From NCBI GenBank assembly GCA_008694505.1, contig VZDJ01000056.1, positions 10,683,903 through 10,747,902 on the forward strand: DNA of 64,000 nucleotides, in the 5' to 3' direction. The stretch is from Cyanoderma ruficeps. Lineage: Eukaryota > Chordata > Aves > Passeriformes > Timaliidae. A program made the position numbers and the translations under genes. The notes beneath the pieces are model-generated. The model made no database searches, was not told the DNA's origin, and saw only the letters and a list, made by a program, of their open reading frames with translations. The number at the start of each line of letters is the position of its first letter. Positions within the stretch are counted from its first letter, which is position 1. This document shows positions 11,256 through 22,648 of this stretch, one piece after another.

Positions 11256-11641
11256 CTCCTGGAGGAGAGTCTGGCAGCTGGAAGGGATGGGCCTTCCACA
11301 CTGGGGAGTGCCCTAAAAGCCGCTGGTTGGGATTTATTGGGATGTCGTGTAGGACTTCCAAGTCCTCAGGGCAGATTTCAGCAAGGCAGAGGCACAGATG
11401 GATTAAAACTGGGATATTCCTGCCGTTAAAGAACTCCAAAATACTGAATTTCTCAAAGACCCAGATGTATTCAGCTCTGTGAGGGTTCTTTACCTCTGAG
11501 GGTGTCCAGCACCTCACAAAAAATGGCTTAAAATAACAAGCGAGACAGGATGGTCCAGTGTGTCTTGAAAAAGCAAAAGGGTTTTGATAAAAGAATAAAA
11601 TAATACAAAAACAAACGAACAAAGCCATTCACAGTGTAGAG
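11256..11641. other. unassigned intergenic sequence
   Basis: The minus strand holds an open frame of 162 codons (11140-11628) that crosses from here into repeat copy 2. It has no recognisable domain and ends inside the repeat. Confidence 0.45.
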
Positions 11642-11845
11642 ACAGGTCCCACACACCTGATACAACACCCCGAGAATGTGATGAGAAGCTTTGTGCCTTC
11701 CTTTAAGTATGGGATGATTTAGGTGGTTTTTTTGGCAACAAAACAGGTCCCACACAGCTGCTACAACCCCCCAAAAATGCACTGAGAAGCCTCGTGCTCT
11801 CTCTTAAGTATTGGATGATTTAGGGGAGGGTTTTTTGGCAAACAT
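11642..11845. repeat. degenerate tandem duplication, two units of about 101 bp
   Basis: Two adjacent units begin with 'acaggtcccacaca' (11642 and 11743) and end with 'ggatgattta' plus 'tttttggcaa'. They share their order of words but carry many substitutions, so the duplication is old. Confidence 0.8.
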
Positions 11846-13700
11846 CCCCATAGGGAACAGCTCCATTTCTGAGGAATGGGTAAAGAGATCTATCAGTGTT
11901 TTTGTCTTGGCATTGACCCAATCATTGCCAGGAGGACACAGAAGTTTCTGGGTCTTTTTACCTCATTAGAACAGCAAGTCTAAGTGAGTCTTAAACCTTT
12001 CCCTATATGGAAACACCTGCTGGGGTGTGGGGGGCATTTCTGCTCCAAAAGGCATCCAGGAGGGAAAGAAATTCTGCCCAGCTGAACAAGGGGGATGTAA
12101 AGGTGCCCATGGATGGCGGGAGGTGTTGGCCAAGGCAGATTTCCCTCAGCTCAGCCCTCATTCCCCAGGGTGAAGCCCAAGGTGGACGGATGTAGGGATT
12201 TCTTGACAGAAATACATCCAGAAATACCGGCCACTGGAACCCGGACTAAAAGAAAAAAAAAGGAAAATAATTGTGCTCCAGGCTCCTCACCAGAGAATGG
12301 TGAGATTGTCCTCATTGTCTCAGGGAAAGGTGGGAATGGGGAGGAAGAATCCAACTCCAATTCCAATTTTCTCCACGGATTAAATCATTCAGCCCTCAGA
12401 GTGAGGTAGAAAATCCCAGAGGAGCTCCAAGCAGGTGGTTGGGAGCAGTTTTATTCCGGCCCCTGCCACGTGTGGCCCTTTCCTGCCCTCACCGTTGTGA
12501 GCAGCGTGATTTGCACACCTCTCACAGACATCCCTCATCTCATCCCAATGGCTGTTCATGCAAAACCAGAGCATTAAACTGCAAATGGGAGATTTAATTA
12601 AAATGTTCCCCTTTCTAAGATCAATAATCGAGGCAAAATAGTTTCACTTCCCATTGATATATATCTGGTTTTTCCCTCATTTGAACCAAATTGTGAATTA
12701 CACTTTGTAACATATTGCTTGCAAAAATGCTCCAAAAGCAAATTAAACCTCCTGGCAGCCTTTGATTCATTTTACATATTACATAGAATAACTTAACAGA
12801 CATATTAGAATACAGCACAAAATAACATAATTAGGCACAGTTTCATGTCTAGAGTTTGAAAGTGTGGAAGAAACTTTTTAAGCATTTAACTCATTTAGCA
12901 AAACTCAAGTGCTACAGAGAGTATTTTGATCTATATAGAGTTTGATTCCAAACTCTCAGCTCTCAGTAGAGCTCACTTTATAAAGTGACTTCTAATTTAT
13001 ATTCCGTGTTAATGTCAAGAAACTAAATCAGAAATCTAGAAGCAATTATACATAATAAGGTGGAAACAGTGGAATAAAGTCTGTCAGGTAATTTCAATCA
13101 AAATCCGTAACACTGGCGCTGTCTGAGCACTCTTCCCTCTGCACAGAGAACTTACAGCAGTCTTGCATTTTATTTATTTAAATTTTAATAATGCTGGATC
13201 TCATGAGAGGTTTATAAATCTCAGAATTGGTTCAATTTAATTTTGTGGTTGTAGGTCTTAACTAGGAATGTTTTAATTTCTGTGGCATTGTGCAAGCCCA
13301 GAGCTGGACTAGAACCCCGCTGGCACTTCATTCCCCTAAATAAGATCCTGGCTTTAGGAAAGTTCATAGTGAAAATTTGTCAATTTATCTATATACAAAG
13401 ATTCAATCTACAGGAATTCAACAGAGAATTTTTCAACATTTGGGGCATTTCATTATGAAAAAATAAGTATTGCATGCTTAATGCATGAGAATATTTCTCA
13501 TTCTGAGAGCAAAGAAAAAAAGCTGGGAATAGTTTATCCTACAGGACTGTCTCAGTCAGTGCTCCTGCAGTGATTCCTCTCCGTATTTGCCTTTGAGAAG
13601 CTTGAAGGGAGAGTTTGGGTGTCTCCAAGACAGGAGGAATTATTTATTCTCCTCTGAATTGTGAATACAGCACAGTCAAGGAGTGTTTGGGCTTCCCTGT
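11846..13700. other. unassigned, AT-rich intergenic sequence
   Basis: 12.0-12.5 kb is mixed composition. 12.58-13.54 kb is strongly AT-rich, low in CpG and free of recognisable transposons. Such repeat-free AT-rich blocks are where conserved non-coding elements often lie, but no conservation can be judged here. Confidence 0.45.
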
Positions 13701-13711
13701 GTTTGAATTGA

Positions 13712-13998
13712 GCCCGGGGTGATGGGACACAGGGAATGGCTTTCCACTGCCTGAGGGCAGGGCTGGATGGGATTTTGGGAAGAAATTCCTCCCTGGCAGG
13801 GTGGGCAGGCCCTGGCACAGGGTGCCCAGAGCAGCTGTGGCTGCCCCTGGATCCCTGGCAGTGCCCAAGGCCAGGTTGGACATTGGGGCTTGGAGCAGCC
13901 TGGGACAGTGGAAGGTGTTCCTGCCATGGCAGGGGTGGCACTGGATGATTTTTAGTTTTCCTTCCAACCCAAATCTTTGTGTGTTCTGTGGTTCCACT
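13712..13998 (+). mobile_element. CR1 LINE 3' end, passerine-type
   Basis: Well-preserved CR1 blocks run in sense order: 'acagggaatggctttccact', 'gggaagaaattcct', 'caggccctggcacagggtgc', 'ccagagcagctgtggctgcc', 'gacattggggcttggagcag', 'gcaggggtggcactggatga' and 'ttccaaccc'. The terminal repeat is replaced by 'gtgttctgtggttcca'. The young appearance supports passerine origin of the window. Open frames on both strands are by-products. Confidence 0.94.
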
Positions 13999-14565
13999 CA
14001 TTGGAAACCTGCTGCTCAGTTTTACCCCCGGCCACAGGATGTCAGTTGAGTTTATACCTTGGGGCTCATCATTTTTCCTGTGCTTTGCACCAAACAAATC
14101 ACATTTTTTTTCCAAAGGCAGGAGCCATCCTGAGGTGCTGAAGGGATCCAAAAGTCTTTACAAAAATCTATAACCACGTTTCTCTTCACTACAGAGTGGA
14201 TGCAGTTTGCCTCTCTCCTCTAAAACTCTGAAAGGTTTGTGGTTTCTTTCTACACGAAAATAAAAAAGAAAAGCAAGGTGAAGAGCACAACAATCAACCA
14301 TGGCAAGTCTCCACGTTGTTACTTCAATGATGCACAATCTGTTTGCTATCTGAGCACTGTAAACAGACTAATATTTCCCGAAGTATGGGATAAATCAGCC
14401 ATTTAGAAGCAGCGAAGAGAAAATGATGAAGCTCCAAGTGAGTTGTGAAGCAGTGAATAAGGATGTATTACACCACGGGAAACCATCAATATTTGTTTAT
14501 TGTGTCAGTGTGAGGAATAAATCTCTGGGCTAATTTGTATTCTCTTCAGTTAATTCCCCTGTTCC
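13999..14565. other. unassigned intergenic sequence
   Basis: AT-rich, with no gene or named element visible. Confidence 0.5.
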
Positions 14566-15000
14566 TGATGCCTTTTGGGGCTACCTAAAAACAGACCCCA
14601 GACAGAATTCAGGGAATAAAAAGCTGTTCTATTTATTGAAGGGTCTTCAGGTACATTTAGGGCAGACAAAGCCCCACAGGGGCTACACCCAAAAATGGTC
14701 ATGGGTTTTCGCACTTTGATCAGTTTGGTCCATTTGCATATTGGGGATTAATCTTCCAATTACAGCTTCAGGTAATGAATCATTCACCCCAAGTTTTCTG
14801 CCCCCAACTCACTTTAGTTTCCGTCTCTCAGGCCTGAGGCAGTGAGGTGTCCTTGACTGCCAGGCCTGGAGAGGAATTGCTGTGTCTGCCCAAACTGGGG
14901 AAGCAGCAGCTCCCACTGTGTGTGGAGTTTGGAGTTCTGCACTAAAGAACTGCAGGGTTACAAATCTATGAAAAATACAAAAGCTGAAATCCTGAGGCAT
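14566..15000 (-). mobile_element. solo LTR of an endogenous retrovirus, family A copy 1
   Basis: This is non-coding LTR sequence in minus polarity. It aligns in order with 41549-42046: both start 'tgatgcctt', share 'gggaataaa', 'ggctacaccca' and 'ccaattacagcttcagg', and end 'aaagct' plus 'gaggca'. The inverted 'tttattgaagg' at 14632-14642 places an AATAAA signal in minus orientation. The order of words matches an avian ERV LTR I recall. I see no adjacent primer-binding site or gag/pol/env, so it is a solo LTR. Central sequence (about 14820-14930) differs from copy 2, so the two are diverged or of different subfamilies. Confidence 0.75.
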
Positions 15001-15129
15001 CAACTCCAACCCCCGGCACTACCACAGGGCCCTTCTTGAGGTGTCACTCCCACACGGGCGCCTCTTTGTCCCCCTGAGCAAATCCCTAAGGGATTTATCT
15101 GATACCATCAAGACTCTGGGCGATGTCAC

Positions 15130-15206
15130 CACATCCCAGAATGGGCTGGGTTGGAAGGGAATTTGAGGATTATCTCATTCCAACCCCCTGCCGTGGGCCA
15201 ACCTCC
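15130..15206 (-). mobile_element. CR1 LINE 3' terminal fragment
   Basis: 'cccagaatgggctgggttgg', then 'aagggaatttgagg' and 'tctcattccaaccccctgcc' is the inverted CR1 3' terminus. Only about 75 bases remain. Confidence 0.85.
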
Positions 15207-17028
15207 TCACAAAATTAGTTAAGCTGCCATTAACAAATTGGCTCACTAAGTGTCGAATTCCCCTCGCTGAGCTGCCTCCTTTCACTGAGCTGCTGTTTTG
15301 ACTCAGGATGGATGTTTTTAAAGCTTGACTAGAGCTAAGTGACTTTATCTCCAAACCCCACCCATCTCGATGGAGATATTGGAGGCCCAGTCCCTCAACA
15401 CCACTAAAACCGAGCTTTGCAAGGCGACCACTCTGCCCTGGGTTGTTGCTGCCCTTTGGTCCTTTTGGTTTTCCCTCTGTATCTTATTTTTTTTTCCCCT
15501 CCCTTGGTGAGATTTTCAGTTCCCTTTTTGAGCTACAGAGCTGATCTGCATAAAAGCTGTTGGCTCACATTCCAATGGCTGTTGGAAGTCAAAATCCGGA
15601 GGGCTGAGGGCTTGTAAAGAGAAAAGGTTGGAATTTAGAAGATTTACAGCTCTAATGAGCTGAAAAGGAAAAGATCTTACAGGTTTTCATGCGACCAACA
15701 TGAGAACAGAATTAAATTTTCTTTGGTTATTTGAGTGAAGTGATCATTTTATAAAAACTGGGTGAGGAATCAAGAGATAGCTCGTTTAGTTTTCTGCTTC
15801 TCTCAAATTCTTCTGCCCACCAATATTATCTGAACTGTTTGTTCATGAAAGGTTTTCATCAAGGTCTTTTTAAAACACTCATTTCAATATCCCGTTGTAA
15901 AGGGCTGCAAAGGTTAGGAGGGCTTGCTTTGAATCCCACTATTATTTCTTCATCAATCATCCAATTTTTGGCATTTAATAAATGTCTCCCTGCTGGAAAA
16001 AAAAATAAAAAGTTGGATTGGTTCTAATCAAATTGGACTAAAGGTATTTCAGGAAAGCAAAGATAGCAAACACTGGCGTGGCACGAAATAAACATGGAAG
16101 CAAAATTGATCTGCATCAAATATGCCATAGGAATCTTTGGAAGAAATGGGGGAAAAGGAAATAAAATGTTTTCATTGTATTAGTCATTTATTAAATTGTG
16201 AATTTCTTGGTTAGTGACATTCAACTGTGGCTAAAGATTTTCAATTCATATCCAAAAATCCTTTGCGTTCCAAACTGCAAAATATTCCTCTTTCAATCCA
16301 CGTGCAGGTCGTTAAGTGGACTGTGGAAAAGCGGAGAATTATGAGTAAATTTAATTAATTAATGGATAGGTGGTTTTACACTTCAAGGAGATAATTCAGA
16401 ATGAAGCTACTGCCTTCAAACAAACATTGATGGACACTGAACTTTGGTTTTTAACTGTAAATAATGCTCATTTCTGAGGAGGCAGCAAACAAGAAATGCT
16501 TCAAGATGGAGCTGCCTCCGAGGAAGCCTTTAAACATGAAAAGCTAACCCCAAAGAACAATTAGCTGTAAATAATATGTTATTTAGTACTTCTCTTCTTT
16601 GTGACCCATGTGTCAAAGAAGTGGGTTTTTCAATTGTTTCATTAATTGCAACTGTTTAATTAATGGATCTTATGAAAAAAAACAACACCCACATAGTCTC
16701 TGCCTTGTAAATGATTCAGTGCAGATAGTTTTTTGCCTAATTTTCACAATTCACCACTTGAACTTACTGATAATACTTTCTTAATTTCATAGTTTTTCTG
16801 TCTCCCTTGAAGAAGAATGTTTCAAAGCTATGAAATTTTGTTTCTCGATGAAAAAGGGCTGGGGCATTTGTTTTTCATCACTACTTGCACGTTGTAAAAC
16901 CAAACCCATTAGGAGCTCAATACTTTCAAATCTAAATTCACCTTCTAAAGAACTCTTGCTCTCTTTGAAACATCTTCCAACAAAGTCTGCATTCTACAAT
17001 AGTTTTGTTTTGGTGGCAAATGACAAAT
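15207..17028. other. unassigned, AT-rich intergenic sequence
   Basis: AT-rich, without transposons I can name. 16.1-16.8 kb holds several TTAATTAA-type words and long A runs. It is a candidate region for conserved non-coding sequence, unproven. Confidence 0.45.
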
Positions 17029-17029
17029 T

Positions 17030-17235
17030 TCTTTCACACCTTCCACTGTTCCAGCCTGCTCCAAACCCCAATGTCCAACTTGACCTTGGACACTTCCAGG
17101 GATCCAGGGGCAGCCACAACTGCTCTGGGCACCCTGTGCCAGGGCCTGCCCACCCTCCCAGGGAGGAATTTCTTCTCTAAATCTCTCCTCTTTTAGTTTA
17201 AAACACCTTCCCCTTCTCCTATCACCATCTGCCTG
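17030..17235 (-). mobile_element. CR1 LINE 3' fragment, terminus missing
   Basis: 'caccttccactgttccagcc', 'caatgtccaacttgaccttg', 'ccaggggcagccacaactgc' and 'gggaggaatttcttc' are CR1 3' UTR blocks in inverted order. The terminal repeat and the adjoining GGTTGGAAGG block are absent, so the 3' end was lost or the insertion was internally cut. Confidence 0.9.
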
Positions 17236-20200
17236 AGTAATAAGTTGCTTTTCCTCTTTTTTTAGGATCTAAATTCAAGTTTCAGAGCCTGTTTTGTTGA
17301 GTGTTTCCAAACACCACAACGGATGTTCCCAGCTTTTGGTTCCCTTGTTGCTTTTGCACAGAGTAACTCAGATTTGAAACAACACAAAAATCTCTTTCCG
17401 AACTGTTCGGAAATCCTTCATTTCAGTAAAATGCAGTACCTGGAGACATCCATCTTTTTTCCAGGATTCAGCAGAGCTGGAGAGAGGCTTCCAGTGACCT
17501 CTGCACTGCCCAGCAAGGTGTGGAGCATCCACACTCTGCACAGAAGCTGCCAACAGCTCCTCTCACCCTCTGGCCTCCCACGCTCCAAACGCAGACGAGC
17601 CGAGGATGCTTCCCTCAAAATTGCCTGGAGACCCCGAGGAGCAGAGCAAGAACCAGTCCCCGGCTTTCTTGGCCACCAGTTTTTGATTTCTAGCTCAGCA
17701 GGGAGGAGCAGCGCTGTCATAAGGATTGCTCACCCTGCAAGGAGATTTGGATGTGCTGGACTGAGCTCGTTCACACCCCGGGGCTGGGCAGAGAACAGGA
17801 GCAGACTCCTCCACTCCCCTCATTTCCATATTGCACCCAGGCAATGCATTGAATCACAACACTTAAAATGACAAAGACCTCTTTGTTTTAATTGAATTTC
17901 TCCATGAAAGAAGAAGAAAAAAACCCCACCAACCAAAAAAACCCCTCTCACATTCAGCCCTTCAGATCTCGGAATATCCTTGACCTCTAGGTACCTTTCC
18001 AAATGAAATCATTTCAAATTTCATTACTTGTTTTCAGATAATCAAGTGCATTATGTGTTCACGGGTTTATTTAAACCTCTGCACATTCCACGGAGTCATT
18101 TTAATGTCAGTTGATTTAGCAGCAGTTAAATCTCACACAAAGGGAGGGAGACAAGGACAGCTCTGTTTGTTCTACCTGCACAATAAATGTACAGAACATA
18201 TAGAGGAGTTAAACAATAACTCAGAATTACATCTAAACAGACAAAAGCAAATTCTCAAGGTCTTATCCACTACTTGTGGAAATCTCTAAAGGACTTGCTA
18301 AGAAATATGAACCAGGAGGTAACAAGGAGTAAACAATGAAACACAAGGCAAATAACAAAGTGGGAAGAGGGAACTGCCAGCACAGCACAGCCTGGAGAGA
18401 AGGATTAGAACATGGACAAGGCAGTGGGAGATTCTTATCAAATATCCTTCAGTGACAGACAGGTCTGCTGGGTACAAAACCTTGTGTACAGTACAGGAAA
18501 ACAAATCCAATCTAAATTCAATCAGTTTGAATAAAAATATTGAAATGATGCTGCCTCATGATCTATTAATCAGGTGCCACAGTCAGCAAGGGGTGAGGAA
18601 AAGTGGGTACAAATACTCTTTATCCTCTCTTTCCTTTGGGACATATTAGTGCAATCCTTTTAGGGTGGATGGAATACAAAGAACTAAAAAGTGCAGGGAA
18701 GTCCATGGTAATGGATCAGAGTTATCCTTTATGGACAGTAGATGGACCAGGTTATTCCCAACTGAACATGAAATGGAATTTAACAGAGATCTGCAGACCC
18801 CTCCAGTCCCTCAGAGAAGCATTTGGTACCAGAGGCATTGATTGGAAACCTGTCCGTAAACTTCTATTTGGGAAAATAAAAACTCCATTAAAATCCCTTC
18901 TCTTGGGTTTTTGTCAATACAAAGATTCAGGAAAACTTCACCAGCAATGTTTTGAAGGAAAATTAAAATTGTTCGCAAAAGAAACTTGTGTGAAACTTTG
19001 GTGAAACAGTATTTCCTCTTTATCTGATTTAACTAATGTCATCAAGACACAGACTCCATATTTTGAGACTTTTTGGGGAAGTCAGTGTGATTTGGCACCC
19101 GCTAAAATCAAGTGTAGATTTCCTTTGTATTTGTGATGGGCAAACAATCCTGAGGAGCCTCATCCAGGCATTTATTCATGGGAGTAGAGGTCCAGGTTCA
19201 CAGCCAAGGTGGAAAAGGAGAACATTTGGTTTGTTCTCTGCAGCAGAATTCTGCTGAGCCAAAGCCATTATGGATCTGAGGAGCTGCTCCATGGATTCCC
19301 TCCCTGAGCCTGATCTGGCTCCTGCCTGCAAGTAAACCTTGAGTAAAGGGAGATTTGGAAGGAAGGAGAGCAAATATCAAAGAACTGTGTGGAGCAGTTC
19401 CATAATCTTTCAACATTGATCTTTCAGGGATACATGAGACACGGGAGAAGGCTCCGAGGTAAAATTCACTCTTAAAAGGACATTTGAAAAGACCCTATTG
19501 ATGAGTTAATTAGGCCATTCTCTTGCATCTGGCAGAGCCTCACCAGGCAGATACTGTTTCCACCTTCAGTCCACTTTAATTAATACCAGCAAATCATTCC
19601 TTCCTTTTCTGAGTGGGCAGAGAAGCTCATCCTGAGTGTGATAATCAAACAAACTGTGAACAAAGCACTGGAGTGTGATGGGCAGTGAGGGGAGAGTTTA
19701 GAAAAATCAAAAGCAACGTATTTCTAAGGAAATCAGCAGTGAGAGAAGTGGGTTTATGGTTTCTATTTAAGGAGGGACAATATTTTTTTTAAAAAATCGG
19801 GAACCCAAACTTCCTTTTTTTCCACACGCCGCAACAGTGTGCGTATCCAAAGCTTTATTGGTAGTGAGCAGCTTTTATCTGATCCCTCATGAAAATCACC
19901 CTCGAGGAGCAGCGAGCCACAGTATTTCATCAAGAATCCCTGGACCTAAAAAATCTGCAAAGCTCTCGTGTGCTCCTATCTATTTTTATGTATTTTATTA
20001 AACATGTGCTCAAGTGCCGTTCAGCAACCACTGGGCCCTCACACTGAGATGCCTTTTTAGCGGCAGCAGCAGCAGAGGAAAAACCAAATGTGGGCACGAC
20101 ATATTTGCCTGAATAAATATAATTATGTTTCCTTGTAGTTGCTTGATGTGGTGACTATTACAATTTACCACTTAGCTGGAGAGCTTGCTTTAAAACCCAA

Positions 20201-22286
20201 GAATAAAGGCTTGTCTGCCTCGAACTGATGCTCAGTTCTGTCTGAATGCATCCATTCTCTCCCCATCCTCGTGCAACAAATGCCTTCCTGCTCTCCGTAA
20301 TAACAGCTGCAATTATGTGGATTTTAGTCTCATGATAAACTTGTACAGAGGTGATAACAGCTGAGCTGAGGGAGTGTAGCAGTTTTTGCTGGCACTGGAG
20401 GCATTTTCTCCCGGGGTGGTTTCTCTCCTGGGGTTGGTGAGTTGGAGTTTGGTGGCAGCAGATCCCTCGGTGTTCACATTCACACAATGAAGTATTTCTT
20501 GTCTATGAATAACCATTTTTAGATAACCATAGTTAACCATTTTTCTAAACATTTACTATGTCTCCAAGCTCTCTGAAGGTCAAATTTTGCTGCCATTGGG
20601 TTGGGGGAGTTGAGTTTTATTTTGTTTTATACAATTCAGCAGGACAGGATGATGAGAAAACGGACAGAATAACCTTTGGGGCTCCAGCTGCAAATTCTTT
20701 TTAATTGGTGTTTATATTGAAAGCAACTCAAAAATATATTTTGGTTTTAATCAGTTTTCATCCATCTTATTTCAACCTCACTGAGTCTTGAACCTGTCTC
20801 ACTTTCTTTTACTTTCTGTGCTTTGTTCACGGCAGAAACATTGTGAAATCTCACTCGGGGTAGGTCATGTTGCACAGGGACAAATATCTTGTCTTCCCTG
20901 CAGTGAAGCTGAGAATATCTTAAGCTTTTTATTTTTTATGAAACAGAAGTTCAAAAGTTCATCTTGCATAGAATTCAGCCGTGGTGAGGAAGAAAGGGAA
21001 AAGTCCTCAAGAGATAAGTGGTGTAACAATGAGAAACTCAAAGTCAGCCTTGTCTAGGGGATGATTCTTTTTAATTGGGACACAATTAAAGCTTTGCTTC
21101 TCTCTCTCTCTGGAGGTGTGGTTGTGCCAGCTTCTGGAGTAATCTTAAAAAAAATGGCAGTGGAGAGGACCTGACAACCACTAATGACTAAATCCTTTTT
21201 ATTCCTCAAGAACACCAGAATTCCTTTTTCCCCTGAAAACCCACAATTTTCACACAAGTGCATCAGTAATCAGAAGGGATTGTGAATCCAGTCTCAGTGC
21301 TGGGCCACACAATTCCAGTTTTGGAGTCTTCTGTAATTACAGTAATTAGCTTCCCTCATTTTCCTCTCAGCAGATATCATTGCTTGGCATTTCTTGTCCT
21401 TCGTGTGTCTCCTGTTGTTCATTACTTCTGTCCAAAGCAAGTTGTGCCAAATCTCATCCTCAGTCACATCCTCCTGGTTTTGTTCCATCATGGCTTAAAT
21501 CGAGTGGTGCTGCTGTAGAAGGAAAAGGATCCAGTCCCAAATTATGGGTCTTTTCCTGGCCAAATAGCACGATATGTAAATATCTGAGGGCAATGGAGCA
21601 AGTGAGAGTGAAAATTATAAAAACCGGTGGATTCAGGAGTGAAATGGAAATCTGTGTGGGAATTAGAAGGGGGAGGAAAGAAAGATCTGTTTGTAGGGAA
21701 AGAGGATGAAACAAATTCATTGTTCTTCTCTTGACCTAACTTAAAGGAATCTTTTGTAGACACTGTTTGTGCTGTAGATCTTTCTTATCTCACTCTACTC
21801 AGTTTTGTTTGTCTAATATCTGCTCAGCAAGTGCCCGACTTTATTTGTCTTCATTCCCCTCTATAGTCTCTGCAATAATCCTCTGCTATTATATATCTTT
21901 GTTTGACTTACATTTCCTTAGGAGGTTTCCTCTGACGTTGTTCATCTTCATTCCCCGAATATCCACGGAGCAGCAGCTGCCTGACATTGCTCAGCCTGGA
22001 TGTCCTCCCTCAGAATCAGCAGCAATTCTCTGCACTTGTCCCTCTTTGTTATCCACCTCCAAAAGCCACCTCCACTTAAATCCATTAGAAACCATCATTT
22101 AAAAGGGCTCAATTCCTTTTCACTTCCCAGGACATCCAGCAGTCGTCATCTGGCACCGTTGGCTCCAGTCTTCAGAATTATTTGGTTTTTACCCTGGGTC
22201 ATTCCACGGATGTTCATGCACGGCCTTGCCTTGGGCTGTCCCAGCAGGCTGGGGAAATTCCTGCCCTGGATGTGCCACCTTGGGTT
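17236..22286. other. unassigned intergenic sequence, 5 kb
   Basis: The longest repeat-poor stretch in the window. It contains small simple repeats, for example (CT)7 at 21099-21112, and several chance open frames of 110-182 codons (17323-17871, 18603-19004) with no recognised domain and no splice context. Segment 18.1-19.0 kb keeps relatively few stops on the + strand in more than one frame, yet I cannot relate it to any gene or transposon. Confidence 0.45.
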
Positions 22287-22287
22287 T

Positions 22288-22648
22288 CATCATCACAGAA
22301 TCCCAGAATGGTTTGGGTTGGAAGGAACCCTAAAGATTGTGTCATTCCCACCTCCTGCCATGGGCAGGGACACCTTCCACCATCCCAGGCTGCTCCAAGC
22401 CCCAATGTCCAACCTGGCCTTGGGCACTTCCAGGGATCCAGGGGCAGCCACAGCTGCTCTGGGCACCCTGTGCACCTCCCCACCCTCACAGGGAAGAATT
22501 CCATCCCATTATCCCATCAAACCCTGCCCTTGTCCTGTCACTCCATCCCGTGTCAGTTGTCTCTCTCCATTTTTCCTGTCCTCTCCTGCAGGCACTGGGA
22601 AGTCACAGTGAGGTGACCCCAAAGCTTCTCCTCTCCAGGCTGGACAAT
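22288..22648 (-). mobile_element. CR1 LINE 3' end, passerine-type
   Basis: It starts 'catcacagaatcccagaatg', then 'gtttgggttggaaggaaccc', 'gggcagggacaccttccacc', 'aggctgctccaagccccaat' and 'ggggcagccacagctgctct'. It continues to about 22648 with the end-of-ORF2 block ('cttctcctctccaggctgga'). It is well preserved and so relatively young. Confidence 0.94.

Noticed and set aside
17323..17871. Plus-strand frame of 182 codons
   Set aside because: Composition and residue order look random, no domain is seen, and the minus strand is equally open over part of it.
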